From Flaccisagitta enflata (taxonomy: Eukaryota > Chaetognatha > Sagittoidea > Aphragmophora): a stretch of DNA of 64,000 nt. Shown in pieces: positions 45,098-58,000 of the stretch (positions are counted from its first letter, which is position 1; the number at the start of each line of letters is the position of its first letter). Both the position numbers and the translations under genes were made by a program. The stretch covers positions 10,912,001 to 10,976,000 of the forward strand of contig OZ231128.1 in NCBI GenBank assembly GCA_965153355.1, in the 5' to 3' direction. The notes under the pieces are model-generated. The model was not told the DNA's origin. It saw only the letters and a list, made by a program, of their open reading frames with translations, and ran no database searches.

Positions 45098-45690
45098 TAC
45101 AGTATGATTATTTTGGAATGCAACATAAGAAACCTTTAAATCTCCGCTCCTGAGCATTGTAGCAAAATGCGGATTGCACCATTGGATAGAGCACGAAAAG
45201 CTATTTTTTAAATATTTTTTCTGATATCATGATGCAATTCAAAATATCTCTACCACAAAGCCAGTAAAAACATTGACATCTTTAACATCTCGATATTGGC
45301 TGTCTGATTGTCCTTCTAAAAAAGAAGAGAAAGATCTGACGATCAAATAATTGGTGATTATGAGGCCAATTGAATCATGATACAAATATTTTGTAAAGTT
45401 TGTCCAGATAATCACACGGCAGCTCCTTGATTGTTAATTATTTGATCAACCAAAACACCTCATTCCTTTTGGAAGGAATTCAAAACAACCAATTTCTTGA
45501 TGTTAAAGATATCAATGTTTTCACTGGAATGATGGTAGACATATGTCATTATGCATCATGATGTCACAAAAGACATAGAAAAAATAGTTTTTCGTGCTCT
45601 ATCCAATGATGCAATCCGCATCTTGCTACAATGCTCAGGAGCGGAGATATATAGGTTTCTTATGTTGCATTCCAAAAGAATCATACTGTA
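45098..45690. mobile_element. Foldback MITE, Tc1/mariner-like ends (593 bp)
   Basis: TACAGTATGATTATTTTGGA at the left, CCAAAAGAATCATACTGTA at the right, TA at both ends. Arms run through CCGCTCCTGAGCATTGTAGC against GCTACAATGCTCAGGAGCGG to a centre near 45390 (GATCAAATAATTG against TTAATTATTTGATC). Confidence 0.8.
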
Positions 45691-46079
45691 TTATAACTTA
45701 ATTAATACTTTCGAATGCCAAGTTAGAGGGGACACGGATAACGTCATACGCGTACAAAAAAAAAGAGGCTAAGCTGTTCAGTTCTCAAAAAGAAAAAAAA
45801 ATATTCATAAAACCTTTCACCATTTCTGTATCAGGCCCACAAAGGAGGCGATCATCGCTCTAGTCGCTTTACTCACGAATCACATATTCACAGGAGTCAT
45901 CCCCATTCTCAACTCTGGCACGAGCCTTTGTACCATTGAGAAATTGTAGATGACAAAAAGAGAATGCCACGACCATTTCATTGTCAAAAAAGAGTTCAAT
46001 CACTGAGCAGGTGACAGTTTCAAGCCACGGCGTCGATGCCGTCGACTGGGTTGACGTCGTCGGTGCTGACATTTGAATA

Positions 46080-49000
46080 TTAGTAATGCGTCGGCGCTGC
46101 GGCGTAGATTTGAGGAGCGGCGGTGGTGGTGACCGAGGCGCTGTCGGCTGCTGCGGAGGCGTAGCCTTGACTCGGCGACGTAGGATTCGGAGGGGAAACT
46201 GACGGCAGAGATCCTAAGCACAATTCACAGCGAAAACAGTCTTGAGATGCGACATTCGGACGAAATGTTTCATTGTCAATTCTAAGCCTTCCGGAAAATA
46301 AAACTACATCAATAGATGAGTCTAGATCAGTAAATAATCAACCAGTTGATTGGCTTTTTGGCGTTTCTTTTTCATCTTCCCGTTAATCGTAAGTTTTCGG
46401 GTTTTCGCATAATTGTACAGACTGCATGAAAATACAACGAGAGCAGTCGCCCAAATCTATATCAGTACCCCCTTCAGGTGTGTCAAAAAATAAAAAATAT
46501 CTTTGATCAGATCATCCTCATCAGAGAGTGTAAACAAACAAATTTTAAGACTTTTACCGTTTTTATTTTTTCAAATTTCAGTCATCTTCCGTTTTTTTAG
46601 GGCAGGAAAAGATTGTCCAAAATATATATACTTCCAGAGTCTCTACCTAGTTTTGTTGAAAATAAGACCCAAAACTTCAATAAAGATTATCAAATTCTAT
46701 TTCTTTATATGACTTTGGTGGTAAAAAAACAACTTTTACCTAATCCCAACTAGAAATCGAAGCATGATATTTAAATGGATACTTTTTTTTACATTTATGA
46801 ATAATCATTCTGATATGAAATCAATAACACAACAATATACAAATTAACGCTAAAAAGGGGTTTTGGAAAAAATGGAAGATGACTGAAATTTAAAAAAATA
46901 AAAATGGTAAAAGTCTTAAAATTTGTTTGTTTACACACCCTGATGAGGATGATCTGATCAAAGATACTTTTTTATTTTTTGACACACCCGAGTACCCCCT
47001 ACAGTCCACACCGGAGGTGGTATGTGGTTACCTATGTGGCGTATCAATCAAATGCTTATGTTTATGCGAGTGGCGCCATCGAGATGATTTCTCAATTTCC
47101 TCCTATTCACCAAGATACAGGCTTCAGAGGGGCAAAAAAGGAGCTTTTTCAGGGGTACCAATGCTAAAAATTTTTTAACATTTTTTAACAAATTTGAGAT
47201 TTTAAAAGTTACAAAATGTTAAAAAATGTTAAAAAATGTTAAAAAATGTTAAAAATTTTAAAAAATGTTAAAAAATGTTAAAATGTTAAAAAATGTTAAA
47301 AATGTTAAAAATGTTAAAAATGTTAAAAAAAATGTTAAAATGTTAAAATGTTAAAATGTTAAAATGTTAAAATGTTAAAATGTTAAAATGTTAAAATGTT
47401 AAAATGTTAAAATGTTAAAATGTTAAAATGTTAAAATGTTAAAATGTTAAAATGTTAAAAATGTTAAAAATGTTAAAAAATGTTAAAAAATGTTAAAAAA
47501 TGTTAAAAAATGTTAAAAATTTTAAAAAATGTTAAAATTCTTTAAAAATGTTAGGAAGTGTTAAAAGATGTTAAAATATCAGAAAAATTTAAAAATATTG
47601 TTGTAGAAAGGTAAGTTAGCGCTGGTTGGGGTGTTGGCTTGATCTACTTCGATAGCTTATTGCTCATGATTGTTTATTAGCTGCTACTTGTGAATGTTTA
47701 TTAGCTTGTTCATTAGCTATCGTGATTAATATTGTGATAATTATACTAGGAATTACACTATAAATCACTGCTATATATCAATAGATTGATATTGTGATAT
47801 AGGTCCACTTTGATCTAGTTAATTATAGTTAATTTAAGCTTAAATGTGGATCAACGAGCAGTGACATGGTTCCTTTGGCATTTATTGATATTTTAGCTCA
47901 ACTAATCCTTCTTTTCCAGGTCATTTGTCCATGTAATCATGGAAATTTGATGATAATTGTACAAGAGATCTGATTCAACCTTTATCCATTTTTTCGTAGT
48001 AATTGGGTAAATGGGGCATGGGAATTACACGGGATATACCTTTTTGGGGGTGATTTCCTCAAAAACCATGCTCAAATTAGCTTTCAGTGTACCGTTTAGC
48101 TAATGTAGTATTAAATATATAATAGCTTTTGCAAAAGCAAAAGCTAAAAGGGGTCTCTCTTGCTTCAGCAAAAGCTAGAACAACATGTTCCTCCTGGCTT
48201 TAATTTAGCTTTACGGGAAGCTGGCCTACCAGTAGTACAAGTTAAAGGGGAAAACAGTGAGCTTGGGTGGAAGCTAAAACAGCTTTAGTAAAAGCAAAAG
48301 CTCTCTCTTTGGGACAATTAGTTTCAGCAAAAGCAAGAGCTAATGTGAGCTCTGAGGGTATAAAAGGCGGAGATGCTTGCTGGTTATTCACTTCAGTTTT
48401 GGGCTCTCCTCTGAAACGGATCTCTGCTAAGTTAACAGAGACTCTAACTATAACTTAACCGCGCATTCAACTCTGAATTCCGAGTCTTCGACTTTGAATC
48501 TCGGTTTACCGGGACTCTAACTCTGTCTGGACTTTGACTCAAGTTGAGTGACTTTGACGAGACTTGGACTTTGTCTGAAAGTTGTTCATGTCCATCTGCC
48601 TTTGACTCAAACTGACTCACAGACTATCTTAAGGGTTACTTAAAGTGTAAAGTGTTAAAGTCTCAAGTAGAGACAAAGTGTAAAGTGTTAAAGTCTCAAG
48701 TAGAGACAAAGTGTAAAGTGTTAGTCTCAAGTAGAGACAAAGTGTAAAGTGTTAAGTCTCAAGTAGAGACAAAGTGTAAAGTGTTAAGTCTCAAGTTGGG
48801 ACAAAGTGTAAAGTGTTAAAGGTCTTTGTCTCAGGATATTAGTATATCTTGAGGGGGAGGCATAACATTTTTTGGGTTGAATCAGATCTCTTAACCTCAC
48901 TTGTAACATTTTTTAACACTGTCTGATGATTTCTGTCACTTAATAAATTCATGTTTGGTTTCATTTGAAAACCCACTTGTTGAATCATTCATTAGGGAAT

Positions 49001-52000
49001 CTTGACTTAGGTTACCGCTGATCCTTGAACTCAGATAGATACTCTTTAGGACATACTTAGGGACAATAACTCGGAATTGCCATTCTAGTTGTAAAATTGG
49101 TCCGTGACCAGGGGAACTAAGCCTTACGGGATCCTGTGTTCTCTTTAAGCTAACTGGGGTATTAGTAAAGTATTACTCGAGGTTGTTACTCAGGGCTAAA
49201 GTATTATCTGCACCCCTGACAGGTCACAACCGTTTTTTTATAACAAAGTGGCGCCCAATGAAGCTCGGACCAGACAATTTTGATTAAGGTTTTGGGCTTA
49301 GAAGGTTTCATGTTCTAAAGTGATTTTTTTTTTTATCTCAAATCTCCCCTTCAGCAATTCTGCATTTGTCTTAGAGCATCTCGACAATAATTAGTGGGTA
49401 ACCTGTCCTATTAAACAACTGCAGTGGTTTTGAGCCCCTTTTGCTGAGTTATACTTGCACCCTACTTACCTGATAAGGCAGTGTGGTAACTTGGTGACAG
49501 AGTGACAGTGTGACAGAGAAACAGTTCAATCAAGTGTTTCAGTTACTTGGATTGTAGCTTATATTGGCTTAGTCATACGAAATATTGATCAATGGAATCA
49601 ATGGGCCAATCATCAACAAAATCCTTTAGAATGGGAGACGGAGGTGAAGGCTCAGAGAGAGTTTATGAAAATATTGAGTCTTTGGGGGAGGGAGATATGG
49701 TAAGAGACGGCGCAGTGGATGTGAAAGACTCAATATTATCTGAGATTAGACAAGCATCTACTGAAGTCATAGAACTTATGGTTGATAGTGTCAGAGTGCA
49801 AGAGGAGATTTTAAAAGCCATAACTCAGAATGGAGAAAAATTAGCGCAAATCATAACCATAACTAACCAGATTCAAATGGCACAGAAAAACGCCAGAAAT
49901 GGAGTTACTGCCCCAGAAAGTGTTCCCGGTTTGAGAGTGGGCAAGCCCTCCATGTGTTATAAATGTAGAAGGCTTGGGCACATCAGCAGGTACTGCCCAT
50001 TTTGATATAATAAAAGCGGCCCAAGTTAAGATGATGGGAACTTTAAAAAAACAGCTTGGGCCTTGCAGATGACTAGGTTTCTTTACAAGTTTAGAAACTG
50101 GCAAACTGAATCTTGTGCGGTGTTAAATTAATGCATTATTCAACTGTTGTTTGATAATGAGATTGATAAATGGATAGAAGATTTGAGAAAAAATAAAAAG
50201 TCATGGAAAATGCAGAAAATCAAGAAAAGCCAGAATTCAAAGAAGCAGAATTTCTAATGAAAAAAAAAACTATGAAGAAACAAGAATTGTGAGAAGAATT
50301 GAACTTGGACTGCACCTTGATGAAAATATTGATACTGAGAATAACTGGAAAAAAGAGTAACTGGTAGCAATGAACAAAGAGCTTCACAATTATGGTATTA
50401 CAGTAATGTGTCCTTTTCCAGATAAAGTATGGATGAATGAATGATTCATAAGAATTGAAGAAACGGTCTGTTAAAGGAAATGGTTCATAGGAAAAACAGT
50501 TCACGGGAAAAATGGTTTCATGGAAGAAATGGACAAAAACAATGAAAGAACACCTGGGTCAGGTGATTACAGAGGAAACTTTAAACAACTGATGGAAAGA
50601 ACACCTGGGTCAGGTGGTTAAGAAGGATGCCTATTACTAATGATGGAATGAACACCTGGGTCAGGTGATTATGAAGGATGCCGATTACTAATGATGGAAT
50701 GAACAACTCGGTCAGGTGATTATGAAGGATGCGTATTACTAATGATGGAATGAACACCTGGGTCAGGTGATTATGAAGGATGCCTATTACTAATGATGGA
50801 ATGAACACCTGGGTCAGGTGATTATGAAGAATGCCTTTTACTAATGATGGAATGAACACCTCGGTCAGATGATTATGAAGGAGATCTATTACCATTGATG
50901 GAAAGAACACCTGGGTCAGGTGATTATGATAAATGATGGAAAGAACACCTAGGAGGATACTTTCAACTTATGATGAAATGAACACCTGGGTCAGGTGGTA
51001 GTAAAGAATGGTTTTGACTTATGATGAAGGAAAAAGAGAAATAAACACCTCGGTAAGGTGGTCATACTGGATGATTTTAACAAATGATGGAAAGTACACC
51101 TGCGTATTAAGGTTGTAAAGGATGCGTTTAATTGATAAAAGAAATACAATGATTAAGTGTGGGCTAGAAGTGGTCTACAGAAAGGAATAAGTGAATGAAT
51201 GAAATTTGGTGTTGGGCGCATAGGGCCCACTGTATTCCCAAAAGTGTGTGCAGCTCCCAGTAATTCACAAATTTTGAAACCAGTCATTCTTTCAACAATA
51301 TCAGACTTGCAGCTACGTATGAAATTAGATAATCTCAGTTACCATTTATGTAAATAGTTCATAATGATGTGTATTTTGTTTTGCATTACATGTGGTCATA
51401 TGCTCATGACTTGACCTGTTTATGGTCCATCCTGCGCCAGTCCATTGCATTGGCCTGTTATTCTGTCTACCCTGGCCCATTCATGCGCAATTGCTAGGCT
51501 GATCTCTTGACATGTCAACTGACAATTGCAACTTTTGTATTTGTGTAATGTACATAATTTTTTCATATATATCAAATCATATATGTCTAAAATCAAAATT
51601 ACAGAATCTTGGGTGTATTCTGTAAGGTATGTTGTTGATAAGAGTTTGGCCGGCTAAAATGCAAACAGAAAATTTTGCCGGTGGGTGATCTTGTCATGGT
51701 TTATTTTGAGTCATCATTCTGTCAGTAGTAAATAACACTGTCCTCTTCTGTAAATGTAAATCTTCACGCACAGTAAACCTGGTACTTATCAGTTTGATCT
51801 TATTGCCCTCTATGATATGGAAAGACAACCTTGGTTGATGAAATGACATAAGCAACAGGGTTGTAACATTGAATGAATGATAGGTGTGAATGTTGTTAGT
51901 GGGAAATAGTGTTGAAGGTGGGTAATGCCTGATGTGGAAAAAAAAATGAGAAAATAAAGAGAAAGAGAATATTGGCCAAAAATGAAGACTGTCATTTCAC

Positions 52001-55000
52001 GTTCTTTCTAAAAATTCCCGGGGACAAGGCAGTTACATGAGGAAATAGTTCAAACTACTTATGTTTGAAAGATGTCTGTTCTATATTGACGGTAATGTAA
52101 ATATATGATTGTTCAGGTCATACTGAGGATACATTCTTGCTTTTCTATGCTCTAATACTATATACTCTATCATCATTCCTAATGTATTTTTAGCTTATTG
52201 TATTGTAATTGATGCGCATCTATTTGCTGACAACTAATTTTGCAAAGGGATTTGCTTGTGATTTTCAAGGAGAGTCTGCAGTGAGATTTTGATTAACATA
52301 AGGTTATTGACATGGTAAAGTTCAAGAGGATGTCACAGGTGGTAGACTTGTTGATTTCAAAAGAACCTACAGAACTGATAATAGGAATATCTTTTTCATA
52401 GGATGAAGATGTAGAATTTCTCACACAGTAAGCCGCCATGTATGGAGAGAAAGGATCCCTAATGGAGGGGGTTAATTATGCTTGAATAACTGGTCAATTG
52501 GATAGGTTCAAATTCCAAGTGTGGGTTAAGTAGCAGCCTGGGACCATTAAAATAAACTCAGGATGTGACACTTAGTAATGACTTAGGCCCTAATGGTTAG
52601 AAAGAAATGTGTAAATTGTGATAAAAATTCCATCAGAATATCACACAGCAAAGAAAAAAAGAAAAGAAAAGAGGAAATTAATTTATGTAATTTCAATATG
52701 ACTTCAAATAGATAGGATAAATAATGGTACTGTAAGAAACACGGCACAATTGTGGGAGATTGAGGAGGAGAAAGACAGCGTCAACTAGGAGGAGAGAGCG
52801 TCAATTAGGAGGAGAGAGACAGCGCCAATTAGGAGAGCCAGCCCCCAGTAGAAGGAGAGACAGCTTCAAGTAGGAGAAAGACAGCATCAATTAGGAGGAG
52901 AGAGACAGTGTCATTTAGGAGGAGAGAGACAGTGTCATTTAGGAAGAGAAAGTGTCAATTAGGAGGAGAGAAAGTGTCAATTAGGAGGAGAGACAGCTTC
53001 AAGTAGGAGAGAGACAGCCTCAATCAAAAGGAGAGACAGCGTCAATTAGGAGAGAGATAGCGTCAATTAGGATGGGAAAGCAACGATTCCAAAGGAATGG
53101 GAATCTGAGAAGAGCTGACAATTCCGATTAAAGAACAAGGATTCTGAAAGAAGAACAACGATTTCGGGAGCAGAACAACAATTCCAAAAAGAAAGACAAT
53201 TCTAGAAGGAGAACTACATTTCCAAGAGAAGAACGAGGATTCCCTGGGAGCCCAATGAAAGGATGAAGATACTACAAAGAAGAAGATTCAATTGACAGGG
53301 CACCAAAAAGTGCACTGTGATTTCAATGCTGACATTAGAATTAGATTTATGGTTAAGAACTGTTGGTTGATATTAGTTTGTTGTAGTTGTCTATTGCATG
53401 AATTTCACCCAACATGGGGACATGTTGATAACTGGGGGGGAGGGATGTTGTAGAAAGGTAAGTTAGCGCTGGTTGGGGTGTTGGCTTGATCTACTTCGAT
53501 AGCTTATTGCTCATGATTGTTTATTAGCTGCTACTTGTGAATGTTTATTAGCTTGTTCATTAGCTATCGTGATTAATATTGTGATAATTATACTAGGAAT
53601 TACACTATAAATCACTGCTATATATCAATAGATTGATATTGTGATATAGGTCCACTTTGATCTAGTTAATTATAGTTAATTTAAGCTTAAATGTGGATCA
53701 ACGAGCAGTGACATGGTTCCTTTGGCATTTATTGATATTTTAGCTCAACTAATCCTTCTTTTCCAGGTCATTTGTCCATGTAATCATGGAAATGTGATGA
53801 TAATTGTACAAGAGATCTGATTCAACCTTTATCCATTTTTTCGTAGTAATTGGGTAAATGGGGCATGGAAATTATACGGGATATACCTTTTTGGGGGTGA
53901 TTTCCTCAAAAACCATGCTCAAATTAGCTTTCAGTGTACCGTTTAGCTAATGTAGTATTAAATATATAATAGCTTTTGCAAAAGCAAAAGCTAAAAGGGG
54001 TCTCTCTTGCTTCAGCAAAAGCTAGAACAACATGTTCCTCCTGGCTTTAATTTAGCTTTACGGGAAGCTGGCTTACCAGTAGTACAAGTTAAAGGGGAAA
54101 ACAGTGAGCTTGGGTGGAAGCTAAAACAGCTTTAGTAAAAGCAAAAGCTCTCTCTTTGGGACAATTAGTTTCAGCAAAAGCAAGAGCTAATGTGAGCTCT
54201 GAGGGTATAAAAGGCGGAGATGCTTGCTGGTTATTCACTTCAGTTTTGGGCTCTCCTCTGAAACGGATCTCTGCTAAGTTAACAGAGACTCTAACTATAA
54301 CTTAACCGCGCATTCAACTCTGAATTCCGAGTCTTCGACTTTGAATCTCGGTTTACCGGGACTCTAACTCTGTCTGGACTTTGACTCAAGTTGAGTGACT
54401 TTGACGAGACTTGGACTTTGTCTGAAAGTTGTTCATGTCCATCTGCCTTTGACTCAAACTGACTCACAGACTATCTTAAGGGTTACTTAAAGTGTAAAGT
54501 GTTAAAGTCTCAAGTAGAGACAAGGTGTAAAGTGTTAAAGTCTCAAGTAGGGACAAAGTGTTAAGTGTTAGTCTCAAGTAGAGACAAGGTGTAAAGTGTT
54601 AAAGTCTCAAGTAGAGACAAAGTGTAAAGTGTTAAGTCTCAAGTTGGGACAAAGTGTAAAGTGTTAAAAGTCTTTGTCTCAGGATATTAGTATATCTTGA
54701 GGGGGAGGCATAACATTTTTTTTGGGTTGAATCAGATCTCTTAACCTCACTTGTAACATTTTTTAACACTGTCTGATGATTTCTGTCACTTAATAAATTC
54801 ATGTTTGGTTTCATTTGAAAACCCACTTGTTGAATCATTCATTAGGGAATCTTGACTTAGGTTACCGCTGATCCTTGAACTCAGATAGATACTCTTTAGG
54901 ACATACTTAGGGACAATAACTCGGAATTGCCATTCTAGTTGTAAAATTGGTCCGTGACCAGGGGAACTAAGCCTTACGGGATCCTGTGTTCTCTTTAAGC

Positions 55001-58000
55001 TAACTGGGGTATTAGTAAAGTATTACTCGAGGTTGTTACTCAGGGCTAAAGTATTATCTGCACCCCTGACAGGTCACGACCGTTTTTTATAACAAATATC
55101 AAAACTTAATAAAAAATGGTAACAAACATTAAAAAATGTAAGATCATTGAATATCGTTCAAGGATATAAAAAAAAGTATTGAAAAACATCAAATGAAAAC
55201 AGTTAATTTGAACGCAAATCCATAAATTTTGCTTGTTTCTTGTATTTTATTTTTTCCCGTCTCAAATGATAGTTTCTAGCAATTCTGATGTTCAAGAGTT
55301 CTGAGATTTTTATGGTTCTTTTTCCTAGTATTTGCTTTAATTCAAAATCTTAATTTGCAAGAATTACAATACATTACAATGTATGCAAAAATTCAGTCAT
55401 GTGCTCGACAACTGGACAATCTGCTTCATCCGTCCATCGGTCCATCTGTTGGCTAGTTGGATGGTCTATCACACTTTTTTTATGATTTTATGACCTTGCT
55501 GCTCTCGCCCAATCGGTTTAGTGACCTTTAATATGGCCCCTGCCCACTTACATGCAACCGGAGTAGCCGTGTATCCTGCCTCGTTCTTTTATAGTTTTTG
55601 CATTTTCATTTTACATTTTCATTTGTGCCATATCATTTTATACAATTTTTTAACATTTTTTAACAATCTTCAACATTTTTTAACAATTTCTTGTTTCAAG
55701 TTATTTTAATATATTCGTTTTCAACATTTATTAACTTATTTGACAATGTGTTATTTTCTAAATTATTTCATGATATTCTTATAACATTTTTTAACATATT
55801 CAAAACATTTTGATAACCTTTTGAGCGTTTTTTCATTACCATTTTTTAACATTTTTTAACATTTTTTAACAAAAACTTTATAAGTTACAAAATGTTAAAA
55901 AATGTTAAAAATTTTTTAGCATAGGTACCCCTGCTTTTTTCAACACTTTTCATAACAACAATTTTGACCCTTTAAGGAACTGTATATCAAGAACTGGGCT
56001 GAATCTTCCAAATCGCTCTGATGGCGCCATTTGTATTAATATGGGCTTTCCATTGGTACCCTGCATGACCATATAGCACCACCTGTATGAGCTGTAGGGG
56101 GTACTGCTATAGATTTAGTTCACTCCTTTCGACTGCTCTCGTTGTATTTTCATGCAGTCTGTAGAAAGTGACTAGATTGTGGTAGTTTTTGTATCTGTGA
56201 CAGTGTGAGCTTGTTGTGGCATAAGAGTCATACGGAGTAATCAATATGAGAAGGGTGCAGTCAGAAACAAGACCATGTAGTGATCAGCCCTTTGCATCGT
56301 TCATTACCGTTCGTTGGCGCTACGGCCTGTATTTGTAGAGCTAAAGCTTGTTGAGCTTGCACAAGAGCTTGTTGCTGATACGCGGCCGCTGCCACGGCTG
56401 CATAGTAATCGTTGGCCGCTGCAGCCTAATGGTCACAAGGTAACGTTTGACAAGTCATTTGGAAGATATGCCGCATGCCCTCCATTAGAGGCTCGACATG
56501 AGCGTCCCCCCTTCAATCTCATCTAAAACAAGGACCAAGTGCGGAACTTTATGTGTCTGCCACTTTTAAATCGCGGACATGCAACTCTATGAGAAGCTTT
56601 AACCGTCCGTCTGTCTATCCGTCCTTAATGATTGAGTAGTATAGTGAAGAAAAAACGAGTGATTAAGATACTTTTTATGTATGTTTGCGAGAGGGGGGGT
56701 GGATGGGGCCCCCATTGGGGATTGGACGTCCGTGCCCTGCCGTCCACGTCACTTGCTTTATCTGTAAGACTGTCTGTAATAATCTAGTTTGCAAGTAAAC
56801 ATGCTCTGCGATTGTGAATATGTACGCCCCAGCCCACTATGCCTAGCTCATTTCGGGCTTTCAAAAGATTTATTTCCTAGCACTTTCACGTTTTATTTGC
56901 ATTAATAAAGCCTTTCTACGCGCATAATCAATTGGGACTTGATCTATACACCACGCCACACCAAAGCTCTAGTTGTATACAACAAGTTGTCTTCGTTTGA
57001 ATGCTGTCGTTGTGAATATATCTATACCATAGGCGTAATCGTTCTATACAACTGAAAAGATGATAACGAGGTGCCTAGATTAAGCTCCTTGATATGGCAA
57101 GGGGCTTGGCCTCTAATCATTAATTATGCAAATGGAACGTGAAAATTGCTCGGAGACAATTTTCCCGAATGCGACTCTGTTGTAACCAACCCATTGCATA
57201 ACGACTTCTGTAGTAACGCCATTTCCGGTATTCTCCATGGCAACGTAACGCCATTTTGGCGTCTATATGGCGTTATTTGAGGCGTTATTATTGTTGTCAT
57301 TGCTGTCACTTTTTTGTCCATCTTTTTTACTCATTATGGATTTTTTGTGATCACTTGGAAAAAACTAAAGATAAAAAATGTTATATAATATATTTACCAT
57401 CTATAGTGATTTTTTTTATTTCTTATTTTTTATTTTTATTATTCACTTTTCACCTTTAATTTTTTACTTTTCATTTTTCATTTTTCATTTTTCATTCTTT
57501 ATTTTTTATTTTTTATTTTTTTATTTTTAATCTTTTACTTTTCATTTTTCACTTTTCACTTTTTAGTTTTTTATTTTCTTTTTACTTCATGACTTTTTGA
57601 TTTTTTTCATTTTTGACTTTTTAACTTTTTTCCTTTCAATTTTTCCACTTTTAATTTTCTGTATATAGTTTTTCTTTTTTCTATTTTTTGAAGCTTTAAT
57701 ATTTGAATTTTCATATTTAAATTCTAGTTTCATATACTTTAATTATCTATTCTTTAAAATTTTTATATAAAAGTATTTATATATTCCTTTTATCAAGAAT
57801 GTTTTGATAGAAAATGACCAAAGTTTGAAAATAATCAATCATTCTCTGACATGCTTAACATGAGATTCGATAACATTGATGTAACATAAATGCTGAAACG
57901 ATTTTCTCAGTTTTGGTCTCATTCTCTCATAGAGAGATACCTACAGAGATACAGTGAGACAGACAGACAGACAGACAGACAGACTGACGGACAGACACAA

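Larger units (their letters stand above)
47599..49245 (+). repeat. 5' LTR (1647 bp)
   Basis: Ends TGTTGTAG...TATAACA. Features in order: repeated AAAAGCAAAAGCT blocks (48125-48350), TATAAAA box, 38-bp tandem array, AATAAA at 48942-48947. Unusually long against a 4.2-kb interior. Confidence 0.92.
47599..55094 (+). mobile_element. Non-autonomous LTR retrotransposon (7.5 kb) with only a small gag-like ORF
   Basis: LTRs at 47599-49245 and 53446-55094 start TGTTGTAG and end ATAACA. An exact 5-bp target duplication AATAT flanks the element (47594-47598, 55095-55099). PBS 49249-49266 and PPT 53434-53445 are in place. The internal region (49246-53445, 4.2 kb) codes only for a 137-aa zinc-knuckle protein; I see no protease, RT, RNase H or integrase motif. 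It resembles LARD-type elements and must borrow enzymes. The LTRs differ at scattered positions and in repeat number, so insertion is fairly recent. Confidence 0.88.
46416..56163. mobile_element. Large foldback element, split by two later insertions
   Basis: TACAGACTGCATGAAAATAC then AACGAGAGCAGTCG at the left; CGACTGCTCTCGTTGTATTT with TCATGCAGTCTGTA at the right. Subterminal inverted blocks continue: AGTACCCCCTACAG, GGTGGTATGTGG, GGCGCCATC and GGGGTACCAATGC (47000-47165) face the reverse at 55925-56110. Removing the 47599-55094 LTR element and the 46474-46990 MITE leaves about 1.7 kb. It lies within the last intron of the 46080-63635 gene. Confidence 0.7.

Noticed and set aside
45869-46072. 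Open frame after the stop of the Q/A-rich gene (MSAPTTSTQ...)
   Set aside because: It is out of phase with the spliced reading frame, which ends at TAA 46080-46082; treated as 3' UTR.
48267-48458. 63-codon frame identical in both LTRs (repeated at 54114-54305)
   Set aside because: Identity follows from LTR identity; the frame spans the TATA box and start region, so it is unlikely to be translated.
50581-50910. 109-codon minus-strand frame of repeated HNHLTQVFIPSL segments
   Set aside because: Shadow of the 51-bp tandem repeat, antisense to the LTR element.
50530-51115. Regular repeats considered as a CRISPR-like array
   Set aside because: Units are head-to-tail copies without unique spacers, within a eukaryotic LTR element.
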